Notes: generated from the sequence alone by a model not told the origin. Counted from the stretch's first letter, positions 47,001-55,124 are shown. The stretch is DNA of 59,700 nt from Aureococcus anophagefferens (GCF_000186865.1 NW_008705611.1:153485-213184); one strand, 5' to 3'. Program-made: numbers and translations.

Positions 47001-47637
47001 CGGACGCGGCCTTGGCGTCCTCGATGTCGATGTTCGGCACGGACAGGAGCACGTCGCCCTTGACCTGCTTCATGGCGTGGCTCAGGACGCTCTCGAACCA
47101 GACGACGTTCCGCTGAAATTCGTGCTTCGCCGCGCCGGCCTCCAAATCCTCGGCCTCGAGCGCGGCCGCGCGCACGGGCGAGCCGCCGGCGTCGCCCGCC
47201 TGCTCCGCGCCGCCGCCCTGGGGCACGTAGAGCTCGCGGAGGAGCGTGCCCATGTTGCTCAGGAGCGAGTCCGTGAGCGTGCCGAACTGCATGGCGTCCA
47301 TGAGCTGGTCCTCGGAGCCGTTCACGGGGACGGCGTCGCCGAGCTTGAGGAAGTACTGCGCGCGCGAGTCGACGCCGCTCTGCGGGATCGTGTAGCTGTG
47401 GCAGCGCAGCTTCCGCTCCGCGGGCTTGCCCTTGTCCGCGTGGGTCTCGAAGTAGAAGAAGACGGCGCTCCCGCTCGGCGTCTCGTCGCTGAAGAAGCTC
47501 TGGAGCGCGACGCCGCCCGTCTTCGAATAAGCATCCAACGCCACGGCCTCCTCGTCGATGGCCACGGCGTCGGCCCATTCGTCCTCCGTCGCGCCCAGGT
47601 TCAGCAGCACCAGCTTCTTGATGAAGTCGGCCGCCAT
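32080..47637 (-). CDS. Axonemal dynein heavy chain, probably inner-arm I1 beta / DNAH10 type, 12 exons
   Basis: Motor subunit that drives flagellar bending. Exons (high to low): 47637-46566, 46420-45881, 45687-43280, 43051-42039, 41759-41417, 41216-40702, 40517-37148, 36947-36513, 36441-36271, 36157-35837, 35757-35594, 35431-32080. They sum to 13,704 nt, exactly 4,568 codons with stop, and every junction keeps frame. The tail domain fills the first 1,700 residues. P-loops of the AAA ring are GPAGTGKTETVKDLAKSLAL (AAA1, about residue 1,900), GPTGGGKTLVLDTL (AAA2, 2,190), GASGTAKTTIINDY (AAA3, 2,540) and GVGGSGKQSLTRLA (AAA4, 2,890). The stalk coiled coil begins at NYVTPK-like YYVTPKNYLDYIQNY. 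NCGEGLDYKAMG after AAA1 and the end DRRNAMGVGLVFEAN ... HWVLQGVSLSLN favour DNAH10/I1-beta over outer-arm chains; this subtype is from memory of the family. Six introns are introners; five of 11 introns are GC-AG. Confidence 0.93.
35432..35593 (-). mobile_element. Introner 6 of dynein gene
   Basis: A 162-nt intron with the core gatcgctcgtccaaaggtcg. Flanks GTTCGCAC (5' end) and GTTCACGC (exon 12 start) match at 6 of 8 positions, a decayed target duplication. The upstream copy supplies the GT 5' splice site. Confidence 0.8.
36948..37147 (-). mobile_element. Introner 5 of dynein gene
   Basis: A 200-nt intron with a perfect 8-bp target duplication GCGACGCG on both sides. The 5' splice site is therefore GC. 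The ends are inverted repeats: gene-strand left end GGAGCAGGACAAGAG, right end the complement of CTGGGCAGGAAAAGG. The core cgctcgtcccaaaatcagcc lies at about 37048. Confidence 0.88.
40518..40701 (-). mobile_element. Introner 4 of dynein gene
   Basis: A 184-nt intron with a perfect 8-bp duplication GTCCGCGC at both ends, which gives a GT 5' splice site. It carries the shared core (gatcgctcgtccaagaacca) and the CCCGCCCAG right end. Confidence 0.88.
41217..41416 (-). mobile_element. Introner 3 of dynein gene
   Basis: A 200-nt intron with a perfect 8-bp duplication GTCCGGAC. Terminal inverted repeats are nearly perfect over 12 bp: left GGGCGGCAAAAG, right CTTTTGCCGCCC followed by AG. The core reads gatcgctcgtccaaaaatca. 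It is the best-preserved copy in the window. Confidence 0.9.
41760..42038 (-). mobile_element. Introner 2 of dynein gene (divergent subfamily)
   Basis: A 279-nt intron related to the copy in the acidic gene rather than to the main subfamily. It holds a 33-bp tandem duplication (acgggagccatcgatccgtc plus 13 more bases) at 41851-41883 and 41884-41916, with two differences. Flanks GTCCGCCG and GTCCGTCA match at 6 of 8 positions. The 5' splice site is GT. Confidence 0.75.
45688..45880 (-). mobile_element. Introner 1 of dynein gene
   Basis: A 193-nt intron flanked by GCGCGGTC and GCGCGTTC (7/8 target duplication), which yields a GC 5' splice site. The left end GGGGCGGGAAAAGCG and right-end complement CTGCGCGGGACGCG are imperfect inverted repeats. 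The core gatcgctcgtccaagaagca lies at about 45788. Confidence 0.85.
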
Positions 47638-47805
47638 TAGGGCGGTGGCTCGTCGGCCTCCTATGCCCAGGAGACGACGCCGGCAGCCGCGCTTATCGTT
47701 GCGCTGGAATCCATTGGCAGCGTCGGCTGATCGAAAGTTCACCAAACCGACAGTGCATCGCGGCGCGGCGCGATGATCCATGCCGCATCGCGCCGCAGCT
47801 AGACC
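47638..47805. promoter_or_regulatory. Divergent promoter between the dynein and site-1 protease genes
   Basis: A 168-bp gap between two divergent ATGs must hold both promoters. It contains a catTGGCAGCgtcgg element at about 47713, similar to the TTGGCAGC motifs upstream of the gene at 3127. No TATA-like element is visible on the protease side. Confidence 0.4.
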
Positions 47806-50586
47806 ATGTACGCTGCGCTGCTGCTCGTCACGCATGCGCTCGCAGCACCCTACATCCTGTCCTTTGGGCGCTACGCGCTGAAGGCGACGCACGCGCGCGT
47901 GGTCGAGCGCGCGCTCGGCTCGCGGCTCGTCGCCGCCCAGCTGCGACCCCAGCGGTGCTCGCCGATCCCGTCGGACTTTTTGAGCCTCGACCTGCCCCCG
48001 GCCGCGGCGTTGTCCCTCGCGCGGCGCGGCTTCCGGCTGTCGCGCGACCGGCGGCGCGCGCGGCGCCCGCTCTTCGCGCCGCGGAACGAGAGCTTCCTCG
48101 CGTTCGCGCGCACGCGACAGCTCCGCGACGCGCCCGCGCGGCCGCAGCGGCGGTCGCCCTACGCCGAGGTCGTCGCGCCGGGCCTCGAGGCGCGGGCCGC
48201 GTGGGCACAGGGGGAAATCGGCGCGAACGCGTCCGTCGCGGTCTTCGACACTGGCCTGCCTCCCGACCACGGCCACTTCCGCGCGCGGCCCGGCGAGCTC
48301 GTGGAGCGCATCAACTGGACGAGCGAGCGCACGCTCGCGGACACGCTGGGCCACGGCACCTTCGTCGCGTCGATCGTCGGCGGCGTCGGGCCGGGCTGCC
48401 CGGGCTTCGCGCCGGGCGCGGCGCTCCACGTGCACCGCGTCTTCACGAACCAGCAGGTGTCCTACACGGCCTGGTTTTTGGATGCTTTTAACTACGTTCT
48501 GTGGCGCGGCGACGTCGACGTGCTGAACCTGAGCGTCGGGGGGCCGGACTTTGCGGACGCGCCGTTCGTCGACAAGGTCCGCGACGTCGTCGCGTCGGGC
48601 GTCACCGTCGTGTCGGCCATCGGCAACGACGGCCCGCTCTGGGGCACGCTCAACTCGCCCGCCGACATGCTCGAGGTCGTCGGCGTCGGCGGCGCGGAGG
48701 CGCGGAGTGGCCGCGTCGCGCCGTTCTCGTCGCGCGGGCAGACGCTGAGCGAGGCGCCCGGCGGCGGCGCGGGCCGCGCGAAGCCCGACGTCACGGCGGC
48801 GTCCAACGGCGTGCTCGGCGCCTTCCCCGACGGCGACGCGTGCCGGCCCATGCACGGCACGTCCGTCGCGTCGCCGTCCGTCGCCGGCGTCGCCGCTCTA
48901 ATCGCGTCGGCCGCGCGGCGCGCGGGCGCGGCGACGCGGAACCCGGCCATGGTGCGCCAGTGCCTGCACGCGACGGCGAAACCCTACGGCCGCTTCAACG
49001 CGACGGAGCGCGCAAGCGACGCCGACGGGTCGCGGTCGAGCCTCTACGCGCAGGGCGCCGGCCGGATCGACGCCGCGGCGGCCGTCGCGTGCGCGGAGCA
49101 GTACAGGCCCCGCGTGACGCTCTTCCCGGCGGCCCTGGACCTCGCGGAGGACTGCCCCTACCTGAGCCCGCTCTGCGACCAGCCGCTCTTCTCGGGCGGC
49201 CGCGGCGTCGCCGTCAACGTCACCGTCGCGAACGGCTTTGGGGTTTTAGGCGCCGTCGTCGACGCGAGATGGGTCCCCGGCGAGCACGGCGAGCATCTGG
49301 ACGTCGCCGTGCCGTCGGCGATCCACGGCGACGGCGTGGCGCTCTGGCCCTGGTTCGGCGCCGTCGCCGTGCGCGTCGCGCCGCGGGCGACGGGCTTCGT
49401 CGGAGTCGCACGCGGCGCGCTCCACCTCGCCGTCGAGACGCGCACCGACGCGCCGGCGGCGCGGACCTACCCCTTCGGGCGCCCCTCGGGCGCGGGCACC
49501 TGCGGCGGGGCACCGGCCGAGGCTCGCGTCTGGGTCGCGCTGCCGATTGCGGCGGCGTTCGCGGAACCGCCGCCGCGCGCGAAGCGCGTGCTCTGGGACG
49601 CGACGCACTCGCTGGCCTACCCGCCCATCTTCGCGACGCGCGACTTCCTCGGCCAGAACGCGGACCTGCTGGACTGGAACGGCGACACGCCGGAGACGAA
49701 CTTCCGCGAGACGTTTTTAGAGTTGCGGCGCCGCGGCTTCTACGTCGACGTCGCGCGCGGCGACCTGCGCTGCCACGACCTCGACGCCTACGGCGCGCTC
49801 CTGATCGCGGACCCGGAGGACCTCTTCTGGGACGGCGAGGTCGACGCCGTCGAGCGCGCCGCGCGGCGCGGGTTGGGCGTCGTCGTGTTCGGCGACTGGC
49901 ACGACGCGGCGCTCCTGGACAAGTCGGCCTTCTTCGACGACAACACGCAGGTCTTCTGGACGCCCGCCGTCGGCGGCGCGAACGTGCCCGCGCTCAACAA
50001 GCTGTTGGGCCGCTTCGGGGCCGCGCTCGGCGCGGAGGTCTACGACGGTCCGCTGCCCGCGGCGCTCGGCGACGGCGCGCGGTTCCAGTCGGGCAACGCC
50101 ATCGCGCGCTTCCCCGCGGGCGGCTGGCTCGTCCACGCGCCGCGCCTCGCGCGGCGCCGGTCCCTCGGCCGCGCCAAGGAGCCGGACGGGCAGCAAAGGG
50201 TGGCCGTGCTCGGCGCCGCGGAGACGGCCGCGGGGCGGCTCGTGCTCTTCGGCGACTCGGGCTGCCTCGACGAGGCCCACCGCCAGGGCGGCCCCTGCTT
50301 CCCGCTGCTCCACGCGGCGCTCGCCTTCGCGGCCGCGGGAAAGCGCGACAAAGCGGTCTTCCCGGACGCCGCGCGCCTCGCCGAGGACCACGCGCGCGGC
50401 GCGGCGCCCTTTGACCACCCGGCGGACGCCATGCTCCGCAAGTACTCGCGCCACTACGCCGGCGCCGCCCACGGGCCGCCGCCCTACGACGCGCGCCCCG
50501 CGGAGCTGCCCTCGGAGCCCGCGTGCCGCGCGGCGGGCGTCGCCGCGCTCCGGAGCCTCGCGGCGAGCGAGGCGGCGCCGGCGTAA
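47806..50586 (+). CDS. Site-1 protease (MBTPS1/S1P)-like subtilase
   Basis: Serine protease of the subtilisin/kexin clan. Animal and plant S1P cleaves membrane-bound transcription factors in the Golgi. The 926-residue protein has a signal peptide (MYAALLLVTHALAAP) and a prodomain. The catalytic triad is intact: D148 in VAVFDTG, H183 in LGHGTFVASIVGG and S353 in MHGTSVASPSVAG. The oxyanion asparagine is N274 in SAIGNDGP. S1P-specific stretches follow, such as WGTLNSPADMLEVVGVGG, WDATHSLAYPP and WNGDTPETNFRE. The C-terminus lacks the transmembrane helix found in human S1P, so it may be lumenal or secreted. It is intronless. Family identity is strong; conserved cargo is unknown. Confidence 0.92.
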   Translation: MYAALLLVTHALAAPYILSFGRYALKATHARVVERALGSRLVAAQLRPQRCSPIPSDFLSLDLPPAAALSLARRGFRLSRDRRRARRPLFAPRNESFLAFARTRQLRDAPARPQRRSPYAEVVAPGLEARAAWAQGEIGANASVAVFDTGLPPDHGHFRARPGELVERINWTSERTLADTLGHGTFVASIVGGVGPGCPGFAPGAALHVHRVFTNQQVSYTAWFLDAFNYVLWRGDVDVLNLSVGGPDFADAPFVDKVRDVVASGVTVVSAIGNDGPLWGTLNSPADMLEVVGVGGAEARSGRVAPFSSRGQTLSEAPGGGAGRAKPDVTAASNGVLGAFPDGDACRPMHGTSVASPSVAGVAALIASAARRAGAATRNPAMVRQCLHATAKPYGRFNATERASDADGSRSSLYAQGAGRIDAAAAVACAEQYRPRVTLFPAALDLAEDCPYLSPLCDQPLFSGGRGVAVNVTVANGFGVLGAVVDARWVPGEHGEHLDVAVPSAIHGDGVALWPWFGAVAVRVAPRATGFVGVARGALHLAVETRTDAPAARTYPFGRPSGAGTCGGAPAEARVWVALPIAAAFAEPPPRAKRVLWDATHSLAYPPIFATRDFLGQNADLLDWNGDTPETNFRETFLELRRRGFYVDVARGDLRCHDLDAYGALLIADPEDLFWDGEVDAVERAARRGLGVVVFGDWHDAALLDKSAFFDDNTQVFWTPAVGGANVPALNKLLGRFGAALGAEVYDGPLPAALGDGARFQSGNAIARFPAGGWLVHAPRLARRRSLGRAKEPDGQQRVAVLGAAETAAGRLVLFGDSGCLDEAHRQGGPCFPLLHAALAFAAAGKRDKAVFPDAARLAEDHARGAAPFDHPADAMLRKYSRHYAGAAHGPPPYDARPAELPSEPACRAAGVAALRSLAASEAAPA

Positions 50587-50801
50587 TGTGACGGGGTGGG
50601 CCTCCTTTATTCTGTTGGCATCCAGGGCCTACGCTGTGGACCGGGTCCGCAGGCACTACGCGGAGGGGTACTCCCCCTGGGCTCCCCCTGGAGTCGTCTA
50701 AATTGGCGAGCCGCCAGTGCCACGGATCGAGACTACGAGAGAGACCTGGACTTGTGCGTCGTGTGGCGACGCCCCCATTCGCAAGGACGCGCAGCAGAGT
50801 C

Positions 50802-51860
50802 ATGTCGTGGCGGGAGAAGAAGTTGGAGTATGAGAATCGCATGGCCCGAGCGAGGGGCAAAAAACTCGACACTCTCAAGACCTGCACGATCTGCGGCGCC
50901 GACAAGGCCAAGGCCTGTAAAGGTTGCGGCACGACGGCCTACTGTTCGACGGACTGCCAACGCATCGACTGGCGCGACCGGGGCCACCGGAAGGTCTGCA
51001 AGAAGATCCAGGCCGCGGAGGCGGCGCGGGCCGAAGCGCCGACGCCCCCGCCGTCGCCGCCGCGGGACGTGTTCTACGGCCCCGCGCCGCGGTCGCACGC
51101 CGACGAGGTCCGCGCGCGCATCGCGGCGGAGCACGAAGCCGCCCGCGTGCGGCGCGAGGCGAACCCGGAGCGGGAGCCGCTGTCGGCGCGGTTTGGGTCG
51201 CGGTGCCCGATCTGTTTCGGGGACTGGGACGTGAATGTGGAGAACGTGATTCTCATCTGTTGCTGCCGAAAGGTCTGCAAGTCGTGCGAGGACAAGATCG
51301 GCTTCGGCGCGTGTCCTCTCTGTCGGATACCATGCCCAAATGACGATGCGGAAGAACTCGCGCGTCTGCGCCGCCATGTGGAGAACGAAGTGCCGGAAGC
51401 GATTGTGTTTTTGGGAATCGCGTACGCCCTCGGTCGGTACGGCCTCGTGAAATCCGATAAGAAAGCCGCGAAGATTTACCGGCGCGCCGTGGAGCTCGGG
51501 GACGTGGAAGCAATGGTATTTCTTGGGGAATTTTACGAGCATGGAAGTGGCGTCAAGCTGGACAAGAAGAAGGCGGAGCGGCTGTATCGTATGGCCGCAG
51601 ATCGAGGTGACGCGGTCGCGCAAAACAATGTAGGGATTTTACTTTACTCTGAGCAGAGATTTGAAGAAGCGTTCCGGTACTACGCGCTCTCGGCGGATCA
51701 AGGCTATACCGGTGGAGAGAGCAACCTTGCCTGCTGTTACAGGGACGGACGAGGCACGGAAGTCGACCTCGGCAAAGCCAGATACTGGTTCCAGCGCGCC
51801 GCTGCCAAGGGCCACGACAAAGCCATAGAGTTACTCGAGCGCTTCGACGCGCAAGTATAG
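50802..51860 (+). CDS. MYND / RING-like / SEL1-repeat protein
   Basis: A 352-residue protein from the ATG at 50802. Residues of about 25-65 are a MYND zinc finger with all eight ligands (CTICGADKAKACKGCGTTAY, then CSTDCQRIDW and HRKVCK). Residues of about 145-190 form a RING-like finger (CPICFGDWD, ICCCRKVCKSCEDK, CPLC). Four SEL1 repeats then fill the C-terminal half: EAIVFLGIAYALGRYGLVKS, EAMVFLGEFYEHGSGVKLD, AVAQNNVGILLYSEQRFEEA and GGESNLACCYRDGRGTEVDL. SEL1 repeats usually mediate protein binding in ubiquitin or ER pathways. The combination looks like a lineage-expanded adaptor family. Codon use is less GC-biased than in S1P upstream. Confidence 0.88.
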   Translation: MSWREKKLEYENRMARARGKKLDTLKTCTICGADKAKACKGCGTTAYCSTDCQRIDWRDRGHRKVCKKIQAAEAARAEAPTPPPSPPRDVFYGPAPRSHADEVRARIAAEHEAARVRREANPEREPLSARFGSRCPICFGDWDVNVENVILICCCRKVCKSCEDKIGFGACPLCRIPCPNDDAEELARLRRHVENEVPEAIVFLGIAYALGRYGLVKSDKKAAKIYRRAVELGDVEAMVFLGEFYEHGSGVKLDKKKAERLYRMAADRGDAVAQNNVGILLYSEQRFEEAFRYYALSADQGYTGGESNLACCYRDGRGTEVDLGKARYWFQRAAAKGHDKAIELLERFDAQV

Positions 51861-52015
51861 CCTAACAATCTTTACGCCTTGCCGTCGCCCGAGCCCGAGA
51901 TGCTGCGCTCGCGCGCGGGCGAGTCGCGCTTGGCCTTGGCCTCAGCAGTGATAGCAGCGTGCTATCTCCCGTGCACGCCTCGCGCTGACCCGCGACACCC
52001 CACCTCTAAATTCCA

Positions 52016-52567
52016 TTACTCGCCGTCGTTGTCCGGGGCCTCGCCGTCGTCGTCGTCGCCCGCGCCGGGCGCGAGGACGGCCTCGATGTCCGCGAGCTTG
52101 TCCTCGATGTAGTCGTTGATGTCGCTGTGGTCGCGGAAGTAGTGGTCGATGGGGTCGCGGATGGCGCGCAGGATCTCGAGGTCGATCTCCGGGCTCGACT
52201 CCTGGGGCTTGAGCACGAGCGCCGCGGCCGCGCCCTCGTCCTGGAGCCCCTGCTCGCGGAGCAGCTGCTTGATCATGAACGCGACGACGGCGCTCCGGTC
52301 GCTGAGCTTCCGCAGCTCCTCCTCGCCCCGCGCGAGCGCCGCCTCCTCGCCCTCGAGCACGGCGCAGGCGTCGTAGTAGCGCCGCTTCGTGCGCTCGAGG
52401 GACTCGCGCTGCTCCTCGTAGTCCTCCTCGCACTCGCGCTCGGACCGGTAGAGCCGCTGCGGCGTCGCGTCCTTGAGCTTCGCCGCGGACTTCGTCGACG
52501 GCCGGCGCGTCGCCTGCTTCGTCGGGGTCATCTCCAGGGGCGCGCGGCGCGCGGGGGCTGCCTCCAT
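52016..52567 (-). CDS. Coiled-coil protein, possibly with an extra 3' exon
   Basis: A 183-residue protein from the ATG at 52567. A basic leader is followed by a long charged helix (ERECEEDYEEQRESLERTKR, LEGEEAALARGEEELRKLSD) and a C-terminal helical region (EIDLEILRAIRDPIDHYFRD, INDYIEDKLADIEAVL). It ends with an acidic tail (GDDDDGEAPDNDGE). I cannot name a family. An alternative gene model removes 51941-52039 as a GC-AG intron and ends in an exon at 51940-51872 (AKAKRDSPARERSISGSGDG). That would place the stop 11 bp from the convergent MYND gene, as for other pairs here. Confidence 0.65.
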   Translation of the reverse strand: MEAAPARRAPLEMTPTKQATRRPSTKSAAKLKDATPQRLYRSERECEEDYEEQRESLERTKRRYYDACAVLEGEEAALARGEEELRKLSDRSAVVAFMIKQLLREQGLQDEGAAAALVLKPQESSPEIDLEILRAIRDPIDHYFRDHSDINDYIEDKLADIEAVLAPGAGDDDDGEAPDNDGE

Positions 52568-52699
52568 CTCGTGGATGTTACAGCCTCGAGCAGCCTGTGT
52601 CACAGCCTCGCTGGCCGGGGGTCGTCCCGCGCCGCTGCGCGACGCGTCGCCGGGACGACGACTAGGGGCGGCGTGTGGGGGGCCCGAAGCTGCACTTAC

Positions 52700-53584
52700 C
52701 TACCCGCCGCCCGGCGGCTTCCAAAATTCGAGGACCGAAGGCACGAGGTCAGCTGGCGCCGGGCGACCGAAGCGGAACTCGAGGTACTTGACGAGGCAGC
52801 TCCGCGGCGCCGTGAGGACGCGGCGGTACGTCCGCACGAGCTGGTCGTAGCCGCCGGCGGCCTGGACGCGGTCCATGTAGCGCCAGGCGGAGTCTCTGTC
52901 GCGCGAGTTCCAGTTTGGACCAACTGGAAGGGGTCCTTCGCGTTCAATGCCCGCGAGCGATTCGTCGTCGAAGGTCGCGCCGGCTCGGAGCAGCGGCTCG
53001 AGGCAGGTCCGCTGGCCGTAGTAAAGGGCATTCTCGAGTGGCGTTCGACCTTCCCCGTCGCGAGCATTGATGTCTATGCCGGCGTCGAGAAGGACTTGAA
53101 CGGCGGCGAGCTCGCCGCTAAAAATTGCGAAGTTCAGAGCCGTCCATCCAAATCCGTTCACGTGCATTGCGTCCGCACCAGCTTCGAGTAGCACATGCAC
53201 GACGTCTACGTGTCCGTTCCCTGCCGCGAAGTGGAGGAGATCTGAGTCCAATTCGCACCCCACCGCGAGGAGCGCCTTCACCATGGAGACGTCCCCATCC
53301 CAAGTGGATGCCTTCTGCAGAAGAGTCCACGTGAATCTTCGACCGGTTTTTTCCGAAAAAAAAGGTTTTTTCACGGCCAGGTCCACCTCGTACGCCGCGA
53401 GCGCGCGCCGCACCAGGTCCGCGGGGATCGAGCCCTCGCCCGAGAGGAGCCCCGCCATCATGGAGGCGAGCAGCTCGTTCGTCCGCTCGTTCCGCGTCTC
53501 GGCCAGGTCCACGTCGAACGCCGCGAACACGCGCTTCACAACGTCCAGGCTGATCGACTCGGCGCCCACGGCCTGGGTCTCCAT
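52700..53584 (-). CDS. Ankyrin-repeat protein
   Basis: A 294-residue protein from the ATG at 53584. A helical N-terminal region of 95 residues includes two similar halves (LDVVKRVFAAFDVDLAET and ADLVRRALAAYEVDLAVK). Three or four ankyrin repeats follow: SDLLHFAAGNGHVDVVHVLL, WTALNFAIFSGELAAVQVLL and RTPLENALYYGQRTCLEPLL. The C-terminal part (RYMDRVQAAGGYDQLVRTYR, then LVPSVLEFWKPP) is a tail like that of the ankyrin protein at 10025-10732. A poly-A/T run at 53347-53372 encodes KKPFFSEK and is prone to slippage. No function can be assigned beyond protein binding. Confidence 0.85.
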   Translation of the reverse strand: METQAVGAESISLDVVKRVFAAFDVDLAETRNERTNELLASMMAGLLSGEGSIPADLVRRALAAYEVDLAVKKPFFSEKTGRRFTWTLLQKASTWDGDVSMVKALLAVGCELDSDLLHFAAGNGHVDVVHVLLEAGADAMHVNGFGWTALNFAIFSGELAAVQVLLDAGIDINARDGEGRTPLENALYYGQRTCLEPLLRAGATFDDESLAGIEREGPLPVGPNWNSRDRDSAWRYMDRVQAAGGYDQLVRTYRRVLTAPRSCLVKYLEFRFGRPAPADLVPSVLEFWKPPGGG

Positions 53585-53639
53585 GCTCCCCCGCAGACGG
53601 GCTGCCGGCGCCCCAGACGCCGTGCCTTTGGCTCTCGCC

Positions 53640-53750
53640 TCCGCAGGTGCAAGTCTTGGTTGTTGATGCGAAATAGAACTTCACGATGGATAGGTCGCCG
53701 TCCCGGTCGCCGCCCCGGTAGCGGTGCCCCCCGCGCCGCACGATCGCCTG
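53640..53750 (-). pseudogene. Possible ankyrin fragment
   Basis: Between the cathepsin and ankyrin genes the minus strand reads GDRDGDLSIVKFYFAST, which resembles the helix pair of an ankyrin repeat ('GDLSIVKFLL'). The surrounding frame lacks further repeats and no intact start is seen. It may be a relic of a duplicated neighbour or an unspliced upstream exon. Confidence 0.25.
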
Positions 53751-53798
53751 CGTCTAGCGCTCCTTTAGGGCGGTCCGCGCGGTCGCGCGCGTCGCCGC

Positions 53799-54737
53799 CT
53801 ACATGGCGGCCAGGCCGGCGTAGGGCGGGCCGCGGGTCTCGATGCCGCAGTTGTCGGAGCCGCGGACGATCTTGAAGTAGCCCTCGTCGCCCCAGGACGT
53901 GTTCCAGGAGTTGGCGACGAGCCAGTAGTCCTTGCCGCCCTCCGTGCCCCAGCCGACGATCTTGACGGCGTGGCCGCCCTCGGGCATGAGCTCGTACCAC
54001 TTCTTCGCGTAGACGCCGGACTTGTAGGACATGAAGGACTTGTAGACGTTGAAGGCGACCTGGATGGGCCCGTGGGTCATGATCTCCTTCTGCATGTTCT
54101 CGACGCCATTGACCGCGTAGGCGGACGCGGCCTTGTACTTCGTCCAGGACGAGCCGTCCTTGCACGACGTCTCGCACTTGGGCGCGTCGCCGCCGCCGGC
54201 CGTGTAGGGGAAGCAGGCGTCGGTGACGATGCCCGTGTTCTTGAGGTAGGTCCAGGCCGTGCCCAGGTTGCCGCCGTTGCAGCCCTGGTCGACGCGGTCG
54301 CACGACACGAGGTCCTCGGGCGAGAGCACGGGCTCGGCCTTGTTGTGCTGGATGGCGTTGCGGTCGCTGAGCACCTCGGCGGCCGAGAAGGCCCAGCAGG
54401 AGCCGCACTGCTGCTGGTCGCGGATGGGCTGCACGAGGCCCTTCCACTGCGTCACCGCGTTGAACTCGGACGGCACGTCCGTGATGTTGTCATAAAAATC
54501 CTGGGACCGCGTCTCGCCGAGGTACTCGGCGATGTGCGGGCTCGTGTCGGCGCCGAGGAGGCCCTTGACGTCGGCGTAGGTCATGCCCGCGAAGCGCTCG
54601 TTGACGCCCGCCTTCCAGGACATCTCCTCCTGGTTGAGGTAGTTCACGTGCTGCTCGTCGTTGATGAGCGCGCTGTCCTCGGGGTGCCAGGCGGCGAGGA
54701 CGGCGGGCGCGAGCACGATGGCGGCTTTGAGGGACAT
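53799..54737 (-). CDS. Cathepsin-B-like papain-family cysteine protease
   Basis: A 312-residue preproenzyme. The signal peptide (MSLKAAIVLAPAVLAAW) leads into a short cathepsin-B-type propeptide (MSWKAGVNERFAGMTYADVK). The mature domain starts near DVPSEFNAV. The catalytic centre is QQQCGSCWAFSAAEVL (oxyanion Gln about 109-110, catalytic Cys114). His is in GGHAVKIVGWG and Asn in VANSWNTSWGDEGYFKI. Cathepsin-B-like CNGGNLGTAW is present. The occluding-loop region reads PYTAGGGDAPKCETSCKDGS and lacks the paired histidines that give animal cathepsin B its carboxypeptidase activity, so this enzyme is probably an endopeptidase. It is expected in lysosome-like vacuoles or secreted. No intron is seen. 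Confidence 0.92.
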   Translation of the reverse strand: MSLKAAIVLAPAVLAAWHPEDSALINDEQHVNYLNQEEMSWKAGVNERFAGMTYADVKGLLGADTSPHIAEYLGETRSQDFYDNITDVPSEFNAVTQWKGLVQPIRDQQQCGSCWAFSAAEVLSDRNAIQHNKAEPVLSPEDLVSCDRVDQGCNGGNLGTAWTYLKNTGIVTDACFPYTAGGGDAPKCETSCKDGSSWTKYKAASAYAVNGVENMQKEIMTHGPIQVAFNVYKSFMSYKSGVYAKKWYELMPEGGHAVKIVGWGTEGGKDYWLVANSWNTSWGDEGYFKIVRGSDNCGIETRGPPYAGLAAM

Positions 54738-55124
54738 GATGGCTGGGGTTGCTTTGCTTTTAAAGCGAGTCTGCCGCCCAGAGCCGCCAAATTTAATAGT
54801 GGCCAATGGGAAGACACCGGTGTCGGGACAAATAATAATATTTACCTTGCGACGCCTTCAATTTGCACTTCAATTTGCTTGATATCGTTCAGGATGCCGC
54901 GCGCGCGCGGCTGCGGCCGCACCTTCACGCACGCGCCCGCGGCCGCCGCGCACACGAAGGCCTGCCGCTACGGCTGCCCCCCCAGCAGGCGTGTGATTCC
55001 CCGCCCCCGCCCCCCCTGTGCGACCCGTTCACGACATAACGCCCCGCTGTACCCATCCTTAGGTTTTTTACACTGTGGCACTAATACTAATAATAATTTA
55101 CAATAACAACAACAACAGTACATT
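54738..55124. other. Intergenic region with palindrome, microsatellites and a doubtful small ORF
   Basis: This 387-bp stretch holds the promoter of the cathepsin gene. On the minus strand CCATTGG is followed by TATTAAATTT about 45-65 bp before its ATG. A perfect 12-bp palindrome GACACCGGTGTC lies at about 54814-54825. AAT- and AAC-rich microsatellites lie at about 54830-54841 and 55081-55117. A plus-strand frame at 54894-55106 begins with a C2H2-like string (GCGRTFTHAPAAAAHTKAC) but continues as low-quality sequence, so I do not call it a gene. Confidence 0.5.

Noticed and set aside
54894..55106. A 70-codon plus-strand frame starting with a C2H2-like motif
   Set aside because: Only one of the two zinc-binding cysteines is in place and the second half is low-quality sequence running into microsatellites. 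A gene cannot be supported.
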